This document shows positions 9,083-18,549 of a DNA stretch of 64,000 nt, piece by piece (the first letter of the stretch is position 1; every line of letters begins with the position of its first letter). A program made the translations under genes and the position numbers. Source of the DNA: JAWKWA01 sp041397765 (GTDB lineage Bacteria; Pseudomonadota; Alphaproteobacteria; Rhizobiales; Hyphomicrobiaceae); contig JAWKWA010000015.1 in assembly GCA_041397765.1 (NCBI GenBank), positions 1 to 64,000 on the forward strand, in the 5' to 3' direction. Under the pieces are notes generated by a model. It saw only the letters and a program-made list of their open reading frames with translations. It ran no database searches and was not told the origin of the DNA.

Positions 9083-10492
9083 ATGAGCGCGACCATGACC
9101 GAACTGCTGGCCCCGACCTGCGTGATCGGTGCCGGCTCAGGCTGTCGGTGGCAGCGGCCGCGGCCCAGCTCGGCGTGCCCGTGGTGCTGATCGAGAAGGC
9201 GGTGATGGGCGGCGACTGCCTGAACCAGCGCTTGCACGTCCGTCCAAGTCGCTGATCGCCTCGGCCCGCCGCGCCCACGGATGCGCAGCGCCGGCCGCTC
9301 GGCATCACGCCCACCAACCCGATGATCGTCTCCCGGTTGATGCACGAGCATGTGCGGGCGTCATCGCCGCCATCGCGCCGAACGATTCGGTCGAGCGCTT
9401 CACCGGGCTCGGTGTGCGGGTGATCCAGGCGCCGGCACGGTTCGTCGATCGCGAGACGGTCGAGGCGGGTGACTACCAGGTGAAGGCGCGCCGCTTCGTC
9501 GTCGCGGCGGCTCCTCGCCGGCCCTGCCGCCGATCCCAGGCATCGACACGGTCTCCGTCCTCACCAACGGAACCATCCTTCGCGCACCCTCGCCGAGCGG
9601 CCGCAGCATCTCGTGGTGGTCGGTGGCGGGCCGATCGGCATCGAGCTGGCCCAGGCCCATCTGCGGCTGGGCTGCCGCGTCACGGTGATCGAGGCGATGA
9701 GCGCGCTCGGCCTTGGCGATCCCGAGCTGACCCGCCCCGCTGATCGCCGAATTGCGCGAGGAGGGTCTGACCCTCGTCGAGGGCGCCAGGTCGAGCGCTT
9801 CGAGCGGACCGAGGGCGGCATCAACGTCCATATGAGCCACGGCAGCCGCAGCGGAACGGTGGCGGCAGGCCATGTGCTGATGGCGACCGGGCGGCGCGCC
9901 AATGTCGACAATCTCGGCTCGACCAGGCCGGCATCCGCTACGACGAAGGCAGCATCCGGGTGTCGCGGGGACTGAGGACCTCGAACCGCCGCGTCTATGC
10001 GATCGGCGACGTGCGGGCGGTCCCCAGTTCACCCACGCGGCGAGCTACCAGGCCGGCATCGTCATCCGCAGCGCGCTGTTCACCTGCCCGCCCTTCAATC
10101 CCGACATCATGCCGTGGGTGACCTTCACCGATCGAGCTCGCCCATGTCGGCCTGTCCGGAGGACGAAGCCCGCAAGCGGCACGGCCGCCGTATCTCGGTC
10201 GTCCGCTGGCCCTATCGAGAACGACCGGGCCCAGACCGAGCGGCGTACGCATGGTTTCGTCAAGGTGGTCACGACCCGTCGGGCCGCATCCTCGGGGCGA
10301 GCATCATGGCGCCCATGCCGGGAGCTCGTCAGATGTGGGCGCTCACGGCCGGCCTTTCGATGAAGCACGTAATCCGTCGCGCGCGTCGACCTTCTCGGAG
10401 ATCAACCGACGCCGCCTATGCCTACTATCTGCCCCGGCTGGCATCAGACGATGGTGCGCTCGCTCGTTTCACTGCTGAGGAAGCTCGGCTGA
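9083..10492 (+). pseudogene. Pyridine-nucleotide disulfide oxidoreductase (mercuric reductase / Lpd-like), frameshifted
   Basis: Two nearby ATGs (9083, 9095) precede a dinucleotide-binding start (CVIGAGSG) and VVLIEKAVMGGDCLN, the region of the redox-active disulfide. The second Cys of the CxxxxC pair is scrambled by indels, although PSKSLIAS can be read in another frame. The NAD-binding motif is clear: HLVVVGGGPIGIELAQ. Later come YAIGDV, PQFTHAASYQAG and the dimerisation domain (MPWVTFTD, SGRILGASI, TFSEIN). The enzyme family transfers electrons between NAD(P)H, FAD and a dithiol. Mercuric reductase activity itself is doubtful, because no metal-binding N-terminal domain or mer genes are present. 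The parts are in family order but need roughly ten frame changes. The gene sits 150 bases after the TVP38-like gene and about 10 bases before the histidine kinase, suggesting one operon. Confidence 0.75.
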
Positions 10493-10500
10493 GGGTCGGA

Positions 10501-12019
10501 ATGGACGTCAACTCGCGCAGCGAAGGCGGTGCCGCACCGCCGGAACCGCGGCCTGCAGTGCGAGCTGGTGACGGCGGGCGTGCCGCCCGAGGAGAGCCGC
10601 ACGCCAGCGCGTCCGTGCCGCCGTGGCGCCGCCCTGCGATCCGGCCTCTCCTGGAAACTGCTGTCCTCACATCGCCTTCGTGATGCTTTGCTGGCCGAGG
10701 TGCTGATCTTCCTGCCCTCGGTCGCGAATTTCACGCGTGACATGGCTGATGCAGCGCCTACGAGAGGTCGCGCAGATCGCCTCGCTGGCGAGGAAGGAGG
10801 AGCAGGAGAAGCCCGTAGGCGGCGCCCGGCGGCGTGCTGCCGCGAATGCTGCGCGAGGAGAGATCCTGAAGACGGCGGACGTGCGCGGCATCGCGCTGAG
10901 CGCCAGGACCAGCGGCTCCTGGTGCTCGGCGAAAACATGCCGCCAGCCGATCGACGATGGCTTTCAGCCTGGACCGCCTCCGCCTATGCCAAGATCGTCG
11001 GTCGGGGTCTACCTTCTCCTCGCCCGACCGCATCATCGCGTGGTCAGGCGGCCCAGCAGGGTAGGGTCGGCGACTTCATCGAGATCGTGATGTCGGGAGG
11101 CGGCCTTGCGCTTTCGGCGGTGATCGCTACGGTTTCAACATTCGGTCTCTCGGTCATCATCTCGATGCTGGCGGCCTCGCTCATCTGTCAGCTGCACCGG
11201 CTGATGGTGCGGCCGATGCCGCCGCCTAACCGAAGCGCTGATCACTTCCGCCTCGATCCGGAGAATGCCGGCCTGCATTCATCCCTCAGGTCGCCACGAC
11301 GAGATCGGCATCGCGAGAGGCTGTCGCCAGATGCAACTCGACTCCGTCGCCATGCTCCGCCAGTCTGGCGGCGCTCGGCCTCGCCGTCTCCAAGATCAAT
11401 CACGACCTGCGCAACGGCGGCGAACGCGGCTGTCTCCGATCGCGCTCGGCTCGTTCCCGACCCGACCGTGCAGCGCGCGACGCCGAAGCTCGTCAGTCGC
11501 TCGACAGGCGATCAGGCTGCCTGCACCGAGACGCTGAATATGGACGGGCGAGCGAGGCACCGCTCGGTGACGGCACATCCCGCTGAGGCCGCTCGTGCGA
11601 GGAGGTCAGCGAGAAACCATCAGCCTGCCGCGACCGGCGAGAGGCGATCAGAGCTGGCGGATCGCGGTCGCTGAGATCATCGTCGACGCCGATCCCGACC
11701 AGCTCTATCGCGTGCTCGCCAATCTGGCGCAGGAGCTCGGTGCAATTGCTGGAAGGCGCCGGCGCGCCTACCTGTCGGGTGAGCCACCGCAAGGGCGATG
11801 CGATCGTGATCGATCTTGCCGATGACAGTCCGGGCGTGCCCGAGCATACGCCACAACCTGTTCGTGCCTTACGCTCCGGCCGGGTCGGCGGCACCCGGGC
11901 TCGGCCTCCGCCATCGTCACGCCGAGCTGGTCCATGCCCTGGCGGCCGGTGGCGCTGATCGACGGCGGCGAGCCCGGCGCGCCTTCCACGTCGTGATCCC
12001 CGACCGGCAGCGGGGCTGA
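10501..12019 (+). pseudogene. Membrane sensor histidine kinase, frameshifted
   Basis: Pieces of a classical sensor kinase occur in order across three frames. They are an N-terminal TM segment (AEVLIFLPSVANF), an extracytoplasmic region (DVRGIALS, VLGENMPP), a second TM (FGLSVIISMLAASLI) and a HAMP-like linker (MVRPM, FRLDPENAG). The phospho-acceptor region contains SKINHDLRN, where His is the expected phosphorylation site, and the ATP-binding domain contains an N-box region (YRVLANLA) and a G1 box (IDLADDSPGVPEH). It ends VVIPDRQRG followed by TGA. No response regulator gene is adjacent. Placement directly behind the disulfide oxidoreductase suggests a redox or membrane-stress input, but this is inference. 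Start at 10501 is the first ATG after the preceding stop and is uncertain. Confidence 0.75.
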
Positions 12020-12054
12020 GGCCGCGGCCGCCGCCACCTGCCTGCCTACCTACC

Positions 12055-13083
12055 CTACCGGTCGTCTTGCCCGACAGGCCGAGCGCATGGCGTCCGAAGC
12101 CCGCCTGATAGTCGTCGATGCCGATGCGATGGAGTGATGAGGGGGGCAAGATCGAGCCGGCCCTGCACGAGCGTCGTCATCTTGTACCAGGTCTCGAACA
12201 TTTCGCGCCCGTAGATGCCCTTCAAGGTCAGCATCTTGAAGATGACCTTGTTCCAGTCGATCTCGAAGGCGGCCGGCGCGATGCCGAGGATCGCCACCTT
12301 GCCGCCGTTGTTCATGACGTCGATCATGTCGCGGAAGGCCTTGGCGGCGCCCGACATCTCGAGCCCGACGTCGAAGCCCTCCTTCATGCCGATGCGCTTC
12401 ATGACGTCGCGCAGGGTCTCCCTGGAGGCGTCGACGACATGCTCGATCCCGAGTTGCCGGGCGAGCGCCAGCCGTGTCGGATTGATGTCGGTGATGACCA
12501 CCTTGCGCGCTCCGACCTCGCGGGCGACCAGTGCGCCCATGATGCCGATCGGCCCCGCTCCGGTGACGAGCACGTCCTCGCCGACGAGATCGAAGCTGAG
12601 CGCGGTGTGCACCGCATTGCCGAACGGATCGAAGATCGCCGCGATCTCGTCGGGCACGTCGTCGGGGATGACGAACACATTGTGCTCGGGGATCGCCAGG
12701 TATTCCGCGAAGGAGCCCGGCCGGTTGACGCCGACCCCCTTGGTGTTGCGGCACAGATGGCCACGCCCGGCCCGGCAATTGCGGCAGGCGCCGCAGACGA
12801 TGTGCCCCTCGCCGGAAACGCGCTGGCCGCGCCGGTAGCGCGTGACGGCCGCGCCGACATCGGCGATCTCGCCGCAGAACTCGTGGCCGACCACCATCGG
12901 CACCGGAATGGTGCGGGCGGCCCATTCGTCCCAATTGTAGATGTGCACGTCGGTGCCGCAGATCGCCGACTTCCGGACCTTGATCAGCACCTCGGTCGGC
13001 CCGGGCTCGGGCACCGGCACCTCTTCCATCCAGATGCCCGGCTCGGGGCGCGCCTTCACCAGCGCCTTCATCATGTTCGACAT
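12055..13083 (-). CDS. tdh: L-threonine 3-dehydrogenase, C-terminus frameshifted
   Basis: This zinc-dependent medium-chain dehydrogenase oxidises L-threonine to 2-amino-3-ketobutyrate with NAD+. The catalytic zinc site is visible (CGTDVHIYNWDEW, GHEFCGEI), as are the structural zinc cysteines (CGACRNCRAGRGHLC), the Rossmann motif (VTGAGPIGIMGA) and INPTRLALA. Total length (342 residues) matches the family. It lies 35 bases behind kbl and is transcribed with it; together they convert threonine to glycine and acetyl-CoA. Up to residue ~313 the frame is normal. The last ~30 codons then need three single-base corrections to give the expected HRIGIDDYQAGF ending. This is where the indel-dense region to the left begins, so the native C-terminus probably ends near 12056 in another frame. 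Confidence 0.92.
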   Translation of the reverse strand: MSNMMKALVKARPEPGIWMEEVPVPEPGPTEVLIKVRKSAICGTDVHIYNWDEWAARTIPVPMVVGHEFCGEIADVGAAVTRYRRGQRVSGEGHIVCGACRNCRAGRGHLCRNTKGVGVNRPGSFAEYLAIPEHNVFVIPDDVPDEIAAIFDPFGNAVHTALSFDLVGEDVLVTGAGPIGIMGALVAREVGARKVVITDINPTRLALARQLGIEHVVDASRETLRDVMKRIGMKEGFDVGLEMSGAAKAFRDMIDVMNNGGKVAILGIAPAAFEIDWNKVIFKMLTLKGIYGREMFETWYKMTTLVQGRLDLAPLITPSHRHRRLSGGLRTPCARPVGQDDR

Positions 13084-13118
13084 GGAATTTCTGCCTCGAT
13101 TGGGTCAGGACGGAAGTT

Positions 13119-14309
13119 TCAGGAGACGATGCCGAGCTCGCGGCCGACCTCACCGAAGGCGGTGACGGCGCGATCGATGTCGGCGTTGCTGTGGGCGGCC
13201 GACATCTGCGTCCTGATGCGCGCGGCGCCCTTCGGCACGACTGGGAACGAGAAGCCGATCACATAGATCCCCTTCACGAGCAGGCGCGCCGCCATCTCCT
13301 CGGCGAGCCGGGCCTCCCCGAGCATCACCGGGACGATCGGATGGTCGGCGCCGGCGAGGCGGAAGCCGAGCCCAGTCATGCCGGCCCGGAACCGCGCGGC
13401 ATTGCCGGCGAGGCGCCGTCGCAGTTCGTCCCCCTCGGCGATGAGGTCGAGAACCTTCAGCGAGGTGGCGGCGACGACGGGTGCGAGGGTGTTGGAAAAG
13501 AGATAGGGGCGCGAGCGCTGGCGCAGCCATTCGACGATGGGCCGGCGCGCCGATGTGTAGCCGCCCGACGCCCCACCGAGCGCCTTGCCGAGCGTTCCGG
13601 TGAGGATGTCGACGCGGCCCTCGACGCCGCAATGTTCGAGCGTGCCGCGGCCGTTCCGGCCGAGGAAGCCGACGGCGTGGCTGTCGTCGACCATCACCAT
13701 GGCATCGTAGCGCTCGGCGAGATCGCACACCGCCCGCAGATCGGCGATGATGCCGTCCATGGAGAACACGCCGTCGGTGGCGATCAGCCGGAAACGCGCG
13801 TCGGCGGCGTCCTTCAGCCGTGCCTCGAGCTCCGCCATGTCGTTGTTGGCGTAGCGATAGCGGCGGGCCTTGGAGAGGCGGATGCCGTCGATGATCGAGG
13901 CATGGTTGAGGGCGTCCGAGATGACGGCGTCCTCCTCGCCGAGCAGCGTCTCGAAGAGGCCGCCATTGGCGTCGAAGCAGCTTGCATAGAGGATCGTGTC
14001 CTCGAAGCCGAGAAAGCCCGAAAGGCGGGCTTCCAGCGCCTTGTGCTCCTCGCCGGTGCCGCAGATGAAGCGCACCGAGGCCATGCCGTAGCCGTAGCGT
14101 GTGAGCGCGTCCCGTCCGGCGGCGACGAGGCGGGGATCGTCGGCGAGCCCGAGATAGTTGTTGGCGCAGAAATTCAGCACCTTCCGGCCGTCGGCGAGGC
14201 GGATATGCGAGGATTGGCTGGAGGCGATCACCCGCTCGGTCTTGGTGAGGCCGGCGGCGGCGACGCCCGCAAGCTCGCTCTCGATATGCTCGAGGAACCG
14301 TCGGGTCAT
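13119..14309 (-). CDS. kbl: Glycine C-acetyltransferase (2-amino-3-ketobutyrate CoA ligase)
   Basis: This PLP enzyme of the alpha-oxoamine synthase family splits 2-amino-3-ketobutyrate with CoA into glycine and acetyl-CoA, the step after Tdh. Visible motifs are NFCANNYLGLADDPR near the N-terminus, CFDANGGLFE, MVMVDDSHAVGFLG (Asp and His that contact PLP) and TGTLGKALGG with the Schiff-base lysine. From the ATG at 14309 it is 396 residues, the normal length; the frame stays open upstream to 14366 but adds non-conserved residues, so I prefer 14309. It is intact and is the first gene of the kbl-tdh operon. Confidence 0.95.
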   Translation of the reverse strand: MTRRFLEHIESELAGVAAAGLTKTERVIASSQSSHIRLADGRKVLNFCANNYLGLADDPRLVAAGRDALTRYGYGMASVRFICGTGEEHKALEARLSGFLGFEDTILYASCFDANGGLFETLLGEEDAVISDALNHASIIDGIRLSKARRYRYANNDMAELEARLKDAADARFRLIATDGVFSMDGIIADLRAVCDLAERYDAMVMVDDSHAVGFLGRNGRGTLEHCGVEGRVDILTGTLGKALGGASGGYTSARRPIVEWLRQRSRPYLFSNTLAPVVAATSLKVLDLIAEGDELRRRLAGNAARFRAGMTGLGFRLAGADHPIVPVMLGEARLAEEMAARLLVKGIYVIGFSFPVVPKGAARIRTQMSAAHSNADIDRAVTAFGEVGRELGIVS

Positions 14310-14534
14310 GGGTCGCAACTCCGTCTGAAGCGAGGTCGGGGCTGGTGGCGGCGCTGATCCTCGCATGGCCGCGGGAAAATGGCGGGGCGACCGCCGCGGG
14401 CCCGCTCGTTGCGAGCCCGTTCCCCTTCTACTCCCGGCCGCGATCGCGATGCCATGTGAATCGGGCCGGCTCGACGCTATGGTCGACCGGCCGGGCGGGC
14501 ATGGCGCGAGCGGTGTCGGGAGAGGGAGCAGCCG

Positions 14535-14759
14535 ATGGGCAATGATCGCAAGGACAGGCTGGCGAAGGCCCTGCGCAGCAATCTGGCGCGGCGCAAGGAG
14601 GCGGCACGGGCGGCGCGGGAGCGTCCGGCGGCCGTGGAGGACGAGGGCGGAGAGGGCGCCGGGAGCGCACCGGCAGGCCGCGGGTCCGGCAGCGGGGCGG
14701 CGCGGTTTCCAGCCGGCAGCGGCGAGACCGGCTCCGCTGATGGCGAGGGCGGGGCGTGA
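14535..14759 (+). CDS. Small basic protein, conserved-looking hypothetical
   Basis: This is a 74-residue protein starting MGNDRKDRLAKALRSNLARRKE. The first ~30 residues are a strongly basic amphipathic helix (RLAKALRSNLARRKEAAR). The remainder is Gly/Ser/Ala/Glu-rich and probably disordered. A purine-rich stretch (GGGAGAGGGAGCAG) ends 3 bases before the ATG and would serve as ribosome binding site. Short 'DRKxRLAxALRxNLxRRKxQ' proteins are common hypothetical proteins in alphaproteobacteria and could bind nucleic acid, but no function is established. It is convergent with pyrD. Confidence 0.6.
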   Translation: MGNDRKDRLAKALRSNLARRKEAARAARERPAAVEDEGGEGAGSAPAGRGSGSGAARFPAGSGETGSADGEGGA

Positions 14760-14780
14760 GACTGCGGGGCCTCTGGACGT

Positions 14781-15884
14781 TCAGGCTGGAGGCTCTCCTG
14801 CGGCCCATTCCTCGCGGCGGCTGCCGATCAGCGCCTCGACGCTGTCCGCCTTCTTCCGCACGAGCGCGGATGCGAGTTCCTGCTTGATCCGCTCGACGAG
14901 GCCGAGCCCCTCATAGACGAGGCCGGTGTAGAGCTGCACGAGCGTCGCCCCGGCCTCGATCTTGGCGAGTGCCGTCGCGCCCGAGTCGACGCCGCCGATC
15001 CCGATGAGCGGCATCCGCCCGCCGGTCATCGTCGCGACGCGCGCCAGCATCCGCGTCGAGCGCTGGAACACCGGCGGACCCGAAATGCCGCCGGCCTCGC
15101 CGGTCGCCCAGGCGTTGACCGCCGACAGGCCGGCCCGCGACAGCGTGGTGTTGGCGATGGCGATGCCGTCGACCTGCCGCTCGAGGAGGATGGCGACGAT
15201 CTCGCCGAGCTCCTCGTCGATGATGTCGGGCGAGAGCTTGACGACGACGGGCACCCGCTTGCCGGCCCCGAGGGCCAGGCGGTCGCGTTCGGCGAGCGCC
15301 CGCTCGAGCAGGCCGTCGAGGGCCCCGGGCGACTGCAGCGTCCGCAGCCCCGGCGTATTGGGTGAGGAGATGTTGACGGTGAAATAGCTGGCGAGGCCGG
15401 CGAAGGCGGCGATCCCGGCGACATAGTCGGCGATGCGGTCGGGACTGTCCTTGTTGGCCCCGATATTGACGCCGACGATGCCGCCCCGGCCGGCACGACG
15501 CTGGAGCCGCGAGAGGGCGGCCGTGTGCCCGCCATTGTTGAAGCCGAGGCGGTTCAGGACCGCCCGATCGTCGATGAGGCGAAACAGCCGCGGGCGCGGG
15601 TTGCCGGGCTGGGGAAGCGGCGTCAGTGTCCCGACCTCGGTGAAGCCGAAGCCGCAGGCGAGGAGCGCGTCGGGAACCCGGGCGTCCTTGTCGAAGCCGG
15701 CCGCCATGCCGATCGGGTTGGGGAAGGAAAGACCGAAGGCGGAGACCCTGAGCCGTGCATCGTCCGCCAAGGGCGCCCTTGGATGAAACCCCGCCTCGAG
15801 CGCGCGAATGGCGAGCCCGTGCGCGCGCTCGGGATCGAAGGCGAGGAGCGCCGGGCGGGCGATGTCGAGCAGCCGGCGGATCAT
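14781..15884 (-). CDS. pyrD: Dihydroorotate dehydrogenase (quinone), class 2
   Basis: It oxidises dihydroorotate to orotate and passes electrons to the membrane quinone pool, the fourth step of pyrimidine synthesis. It has 367 residues. The N-terminal amphipathic helix typical of the membrane-associated class 2 enzyme is present (RRLLDIARPALLAFDPERAH). FMN and substrate motifs are NPIGMAAGFDKDA, EVGTLTPLPQPGNPRPR, NRLGFNNGG and NISSPNTPGLR (catalytic Ser region), with VKLSPDI and IGIGGV in the second half of the barrel. Its ATG overlaps the stop of the DUF952 gene by 4 bases, so it is translated with that gene. Intact. Confidence 0.95.
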   Translation of the reverse strand: MIRRLLDIARPALLAFDPERAHGLAIRALEAGFHPRAPLADDARLRVSAFGLSFPNPIGMAAGFDKDARVPDALLACGFGFTEVGTLTPLPQPGNPRPRLFRLIDDRAVLNRLGFNNGGHTAALSRLQRRAGRGGIVGVNIGANKDSPDRIADYVAGIAAFAGLASYFTVNISSPNTPGLRTLQSPGALDGLLERALAERDRLALGAGKRVPVVVKLSPDIIDEELGEIVAILLERQVDGIAIANTTLSRAGLSAVNAWATGEAGGISGPPVFQRSTRMLARVATMTGGRMPLIGIGGVDSGATALAKIEAGATLVQLYTGLVYEGLGLVERIKQELASALVRKKADSVEALIGSRREEWAAGEPPA

Positions 15885-16243
15885 GAAGCCGTGCCGTCCT
15901 TGCCCGAGAGGACCGGCAGCACGAGCCGGCCATCCCGATCCGTGGCGAGCGGGGTCACGGCGACGGCGGCCGCCACCGGAAGCGGCGCATAAAGATGGGG
16001 GAAGAGCGCGCCCCCGCGCGAAGGCTCGAAGCGCAGCGCGGGGCCGAGCCGTTCGGTCTCGACGGCAACAAGCACCAGATCGCGCTTGCCGGAAAAATGC
16101 CTATCCGCAGTGCCCTGAAGTTGGTCAGGCGTTGACAGGTGGATGAAACCGTCGCGAATGTCGTCCGGCGAGCCGGTGTATTGCCCCGTTTCAATAGACT
16201 TCTGCCATTCCGTCATTGCGCAGATCTTGTAAATCAATGTCAT
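15881..16243 (-). CDS. DUF952 family protein
   Basis: A protein of 120 residues starting MTLIYKICAMTEWQ. Motifs of DUF952 are visible: an N-terminal YKI-x-EW segment, DGFIHLSTPDQLQGTADRHF and RFEPSRGGALFPHLYAPLP. The fold is related to ADP-ribose-binding/transferase-like domains, but the cellular role is unknown. It lies immediately upstream of pyrD with an ATGA overlap, an arrangement I recall from other Rhizobiales. The frame extends upstream to 16279, but 16243 gives the family start. It is divergent from the DUF262 gene, with about 170 AT-richer bases between them holding both promoters. Confidence 0.8.
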   Translation of the reverse strand: MTLIYKICAMTEWQKSIETGQYTGSPDDIRDGFIHLSTPDQLQGTADRHFSGKRDLVLVAVETERLGPALRFEPSRGGALFPHLYAPLPVAAAVAVTPLATDRDGRLVLPVLSGKDGTAS

Positions 16244-16411
16244 TGCGGCTCGATGCTTATTGTGGTTCACTAGGTACAACTACTTAACTTGCCGTTTCGG
16301 CGTTTCCGCTTGCCCGGCTGATCGGGGATTTGTTACCACTTCCGGTCGTGGCGCCTGCCAAGGTACGTGGACCCGCCCCATCAGATACCGGCTGAAAGCA
16401 GCATCAAGACC

Positions 16412-18202
16412 ATGCCCGTCACACGTTTCCAGGCCGAGATGCTGACCATCGCCGAGCTGCTCGACGGCCAGCGCCAGCTCGTCATCCCCGAGTTCCAGCG
16501 ACCCTACTCCTGGACCCAGGTGCAAGTCGACCGCCTGCTATCCGACCTGTTGAGCAAGGTGCAGGAGATCGAGGCCCATGGCGACGAGGTCGGGCCGCAC
16601 TATCTGGGCTCCATGGTGATGACCCTCCACCAGGAGGGGGGACGGGCGCGGGGCCTGCCGATCAGCGTGATCCGGCGGCGCGATCCGATCGTCTGCGAGG
16701 TGATCGACGGCAAGCAGAGGCTGATGACGCTGACGCTGCTGATCGCCGTCATCCGCGATCTTCTGGGGCCGGATCCAGGCGTGCTCGACGGGCTCATCGT
16801 CGAGACCAGCCGCTCGGCCGCCGTCCCGGCGGGGACGCCAAGGCTCCTGCCGGATGCCACCGAGCGCAGCTATTTCGAGGCCCGCGTGCAGCGGCACGGC
16901 GCCACCGCCAAGCGCATGGATACCGCGGTCCGCTGCCGGGGCTGCCAGCATATCGACCAGGCGCGCACCTTCCTCAGGCGGGAGTTGAAGGCGCTGCCGC
17001 GCGAGCGCCTGGCTCTGCTCGGCGAGGTGATCGCCGAGCACTGCCTCGTCTGCCTGACCTCCTCGACAGATCGGGCCGGCGGCTATGACCTCTTCATCGC
17101 CCAGAACAGCAAGGGCCTGTCGCTTTCTCCCGCCGACGTGCTGAAGGCCACCCTCATCGGCAAGGCGTCCGAAAGCACCCGGCCGGCCCTCGTCGAGCGC
17201 TGGAACGAGGTCGGCGCCTCGCTGCACGGCCGGCGCTTCGACCAGCTCATCGCCCATGTTCGCACCATCGAGAGCACGGGCCGCACCTCGCTGATCGAGG
17301 ACATCCACGAGGTGGCGGAGCGGGCGGGCGGGGCGCGCGCCTTCATCGACGGCACGCTGGTGCCGTTCGGCCGCATCCTCGAGCTGATCGACGACGGGCC
17401 GCGCGCAGGGGACGGTCGGCTGCCCGCCGGCGTCGCCCGTGTGCTCGGCTCACTCGCCTTGCTCAAATCGCGCGACTGGGTGCCGGCCGCGATGGTGCTG
17501 CTGCGCGGCCGCGCGAGCGAGGACCCGGAGGTCGGCGAGCTCCTCGCGCGCCTCGAGCGGATCGCCTTCGCGCTGCCCTTCATCAGGGACAATTCCGACA
17601 CCAAGCGTCAAAGGATGCGCCGGGTGCTGGCTCGCATGGCCGATCCGCAATCGCGCCCCGCGCCGGGCGATGCCGACGATCCGCTGTCGCTCACGGCCGA
17701 CGAGCAGCGCGAGATCTTCCACGTCGTCGCCCGCAATCCCTATCGCCAGGCGCGCCAGGCCTGCCGCAGCCTGCTGCTGCGCCTCAGCGCGGACCTGCCG
17801 GGCAATCGCTGGCCGGAGGACATGGGGCACGTCACTCTGGAGCATGTCCTGCCGCTGACCCATGATCCCGACGGCGAATGGGCCGCGGACTTCCCCGATG
17901 CCGAGCAGCGCGAGCGTTGTGCCAAGAGCATCGGCAATATGGTGCTGGTCACGCCCGAGCAGAACCGCAGGGCCGGCCGCCGCGGCTGGCCGAGGAAGAA
18001 GGCCATCTATTTCGACGCGCACTGCGAGGCGGTCTTTGCCATCAACGAGGATCTGCGCGGGATCGATGTCTGGAACGCCGATGCGATCCTCGCCCGCGAG
18101 GCGCGGATCCTCGACGCCATCATCCGGTTCTTCGAGCTCGATGCCGCGGTCATCGCCGCGGAGGGGACGCGCCGGTCGCGGGTGCGGGCAAAGCCCCGCT
18201 GA
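16412..18202 (+). CDS. DUF262/DUF1524 (GmrSD-like) restriction protein, single chain
   Basis: It has 596 residues from the ATG at 16412; a GTG at 16367 is in frame but the DUF262 domain starts right after 16412. N-terminal DUF262 (ParB/Srx-like) motifs are VIPEFQRPYSWT and CEVIDGKQRLMTLTLL, the latter being the DGQQR-type nucleotide-binding motif. The C-terminus has a DUF1524 His-Me finger: TLEHVLP with a conserved His, followed by SIGNMVLVTPEQNRRAG and a Lys-rich end. In GmrSD, the S part hydrolyses nucleotide and the D part cuts glucosylated or otherwise modified phage DNA; many bacteria carry both on one chain as here. A role as a type IV restriction enzyme is inferred from the family. It stands alone between housekeeping genes. 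A CRGC motif near residue 175 is an unexplained Cys pair. Confidence 0.8.
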   Translation: MPVTRFQAEMLTIAELLDGQRQLVIPEFQRPYSWTQVQVDRLLSDLLSKVQEIEAHGDEVGPHYLGSMVMTLHQEGGRARGLPISVIRRRDPIVCEVIDGKQRLMTLTLLIAVIRDLLGPDPGVLDGLIVETSRSAAVPAGTPRLLPDATERSYFEARVQRHGATAKRMDTAVRCRGCQHIDQARTFLRRELKALPRERLALLGEVIAEHCLVCLTSSTDRAGGYDLFIAQNSKGLSLSPADVLKATLIGKASESTRPALVERWNEVGASLHGRRFDQLIAHVRTIESTGRTSLIEDIHEVAERAGGARAFIDGTLVPFGRILELIDDGPRAGDGRLPAGVARVLGSLALLKSRDWVPAAMVLLRGRASEDPEVGELLARLERIAFALPFIRDNSDTKRQRMRRVLARMADPQSRPAPGDADDPLSLTADEQREIFHVVARNPYRQARQACRSLLLRLSADLPGNRWPEDMGHVTLEHVLPLTHDPDGEWAADFPDAEQRERCAKSIGNMVLVTPEQNRRAGRRGWPRKKAIYFDAHCEAVFAINEDLRGIDVWNADAILAREARILDAIIRFFELDAAVIAAEGTRRSRVRAKPR

Positions 18203-18420
18203 GACCGCCGCTGAGGCCTGCCGAAGCCTTGGGGGGCGGAGGGCACGGCTGATGGCTCCAGGTGCCAATGCGCCCGGTTTGACGGCCGCAATTCTCGCAG
18301 CCCTGGATTTGAGTTGCCAGGAAGCTGCCCATCGGGTGCAGACGGGATCGGCCGATGTCACCACGACGCAAGTGGTTCGATTCCGACATTTGCATCCCGT
18401 TTCAGAACCCGTGAGCTTTT

Positions 18421-18475
18421 GAATTTGACACTTGAGAACGCACCTCGCGGCAACCGGGACTGAAGTGTCAAATTC
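18421..18475. repeat. 13-bp perfect inverted repeat in an intergenic gap
   Basis: GAATTTGACACTT at 18421-18433 is matched by its exact reverse complement at 18463-18475, with 29 bases between. The left arm contains a TTGACA-like hexamer. There is no T-run, so it is not a simple terminator. It lies between the stop of the DUF262 gene and the terminator of the solute-binding protein gene. It could be an operator, a dispersed intergenic repeat or a small-RNA stem. The rest of the 18203-18549 gap shows nothing else. Confidence 0.6.
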
Positions 18476-18549
18476 GCTCCACTCGTCCGTCGCTGCCGTG
18501 GGCGCTCCTCTTGCGCGTGACGGGCCCGCGCGGCAGCGGGGACACGCCG

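Noticed and set aside
9083..10492. A mercury-resistance (mer) operon
   Set aside because: Only a MerA-like oxidoreductase fold is present; there is no merR, merT or merP and no metal-binding N-terminal domain.
18365..18400. GGTTCGATTCC resembling a tRNA T-loop
   Set aside because: The flanking bases do not form a T stem and no D-arm or anticodon arm lies upstream on either strand.
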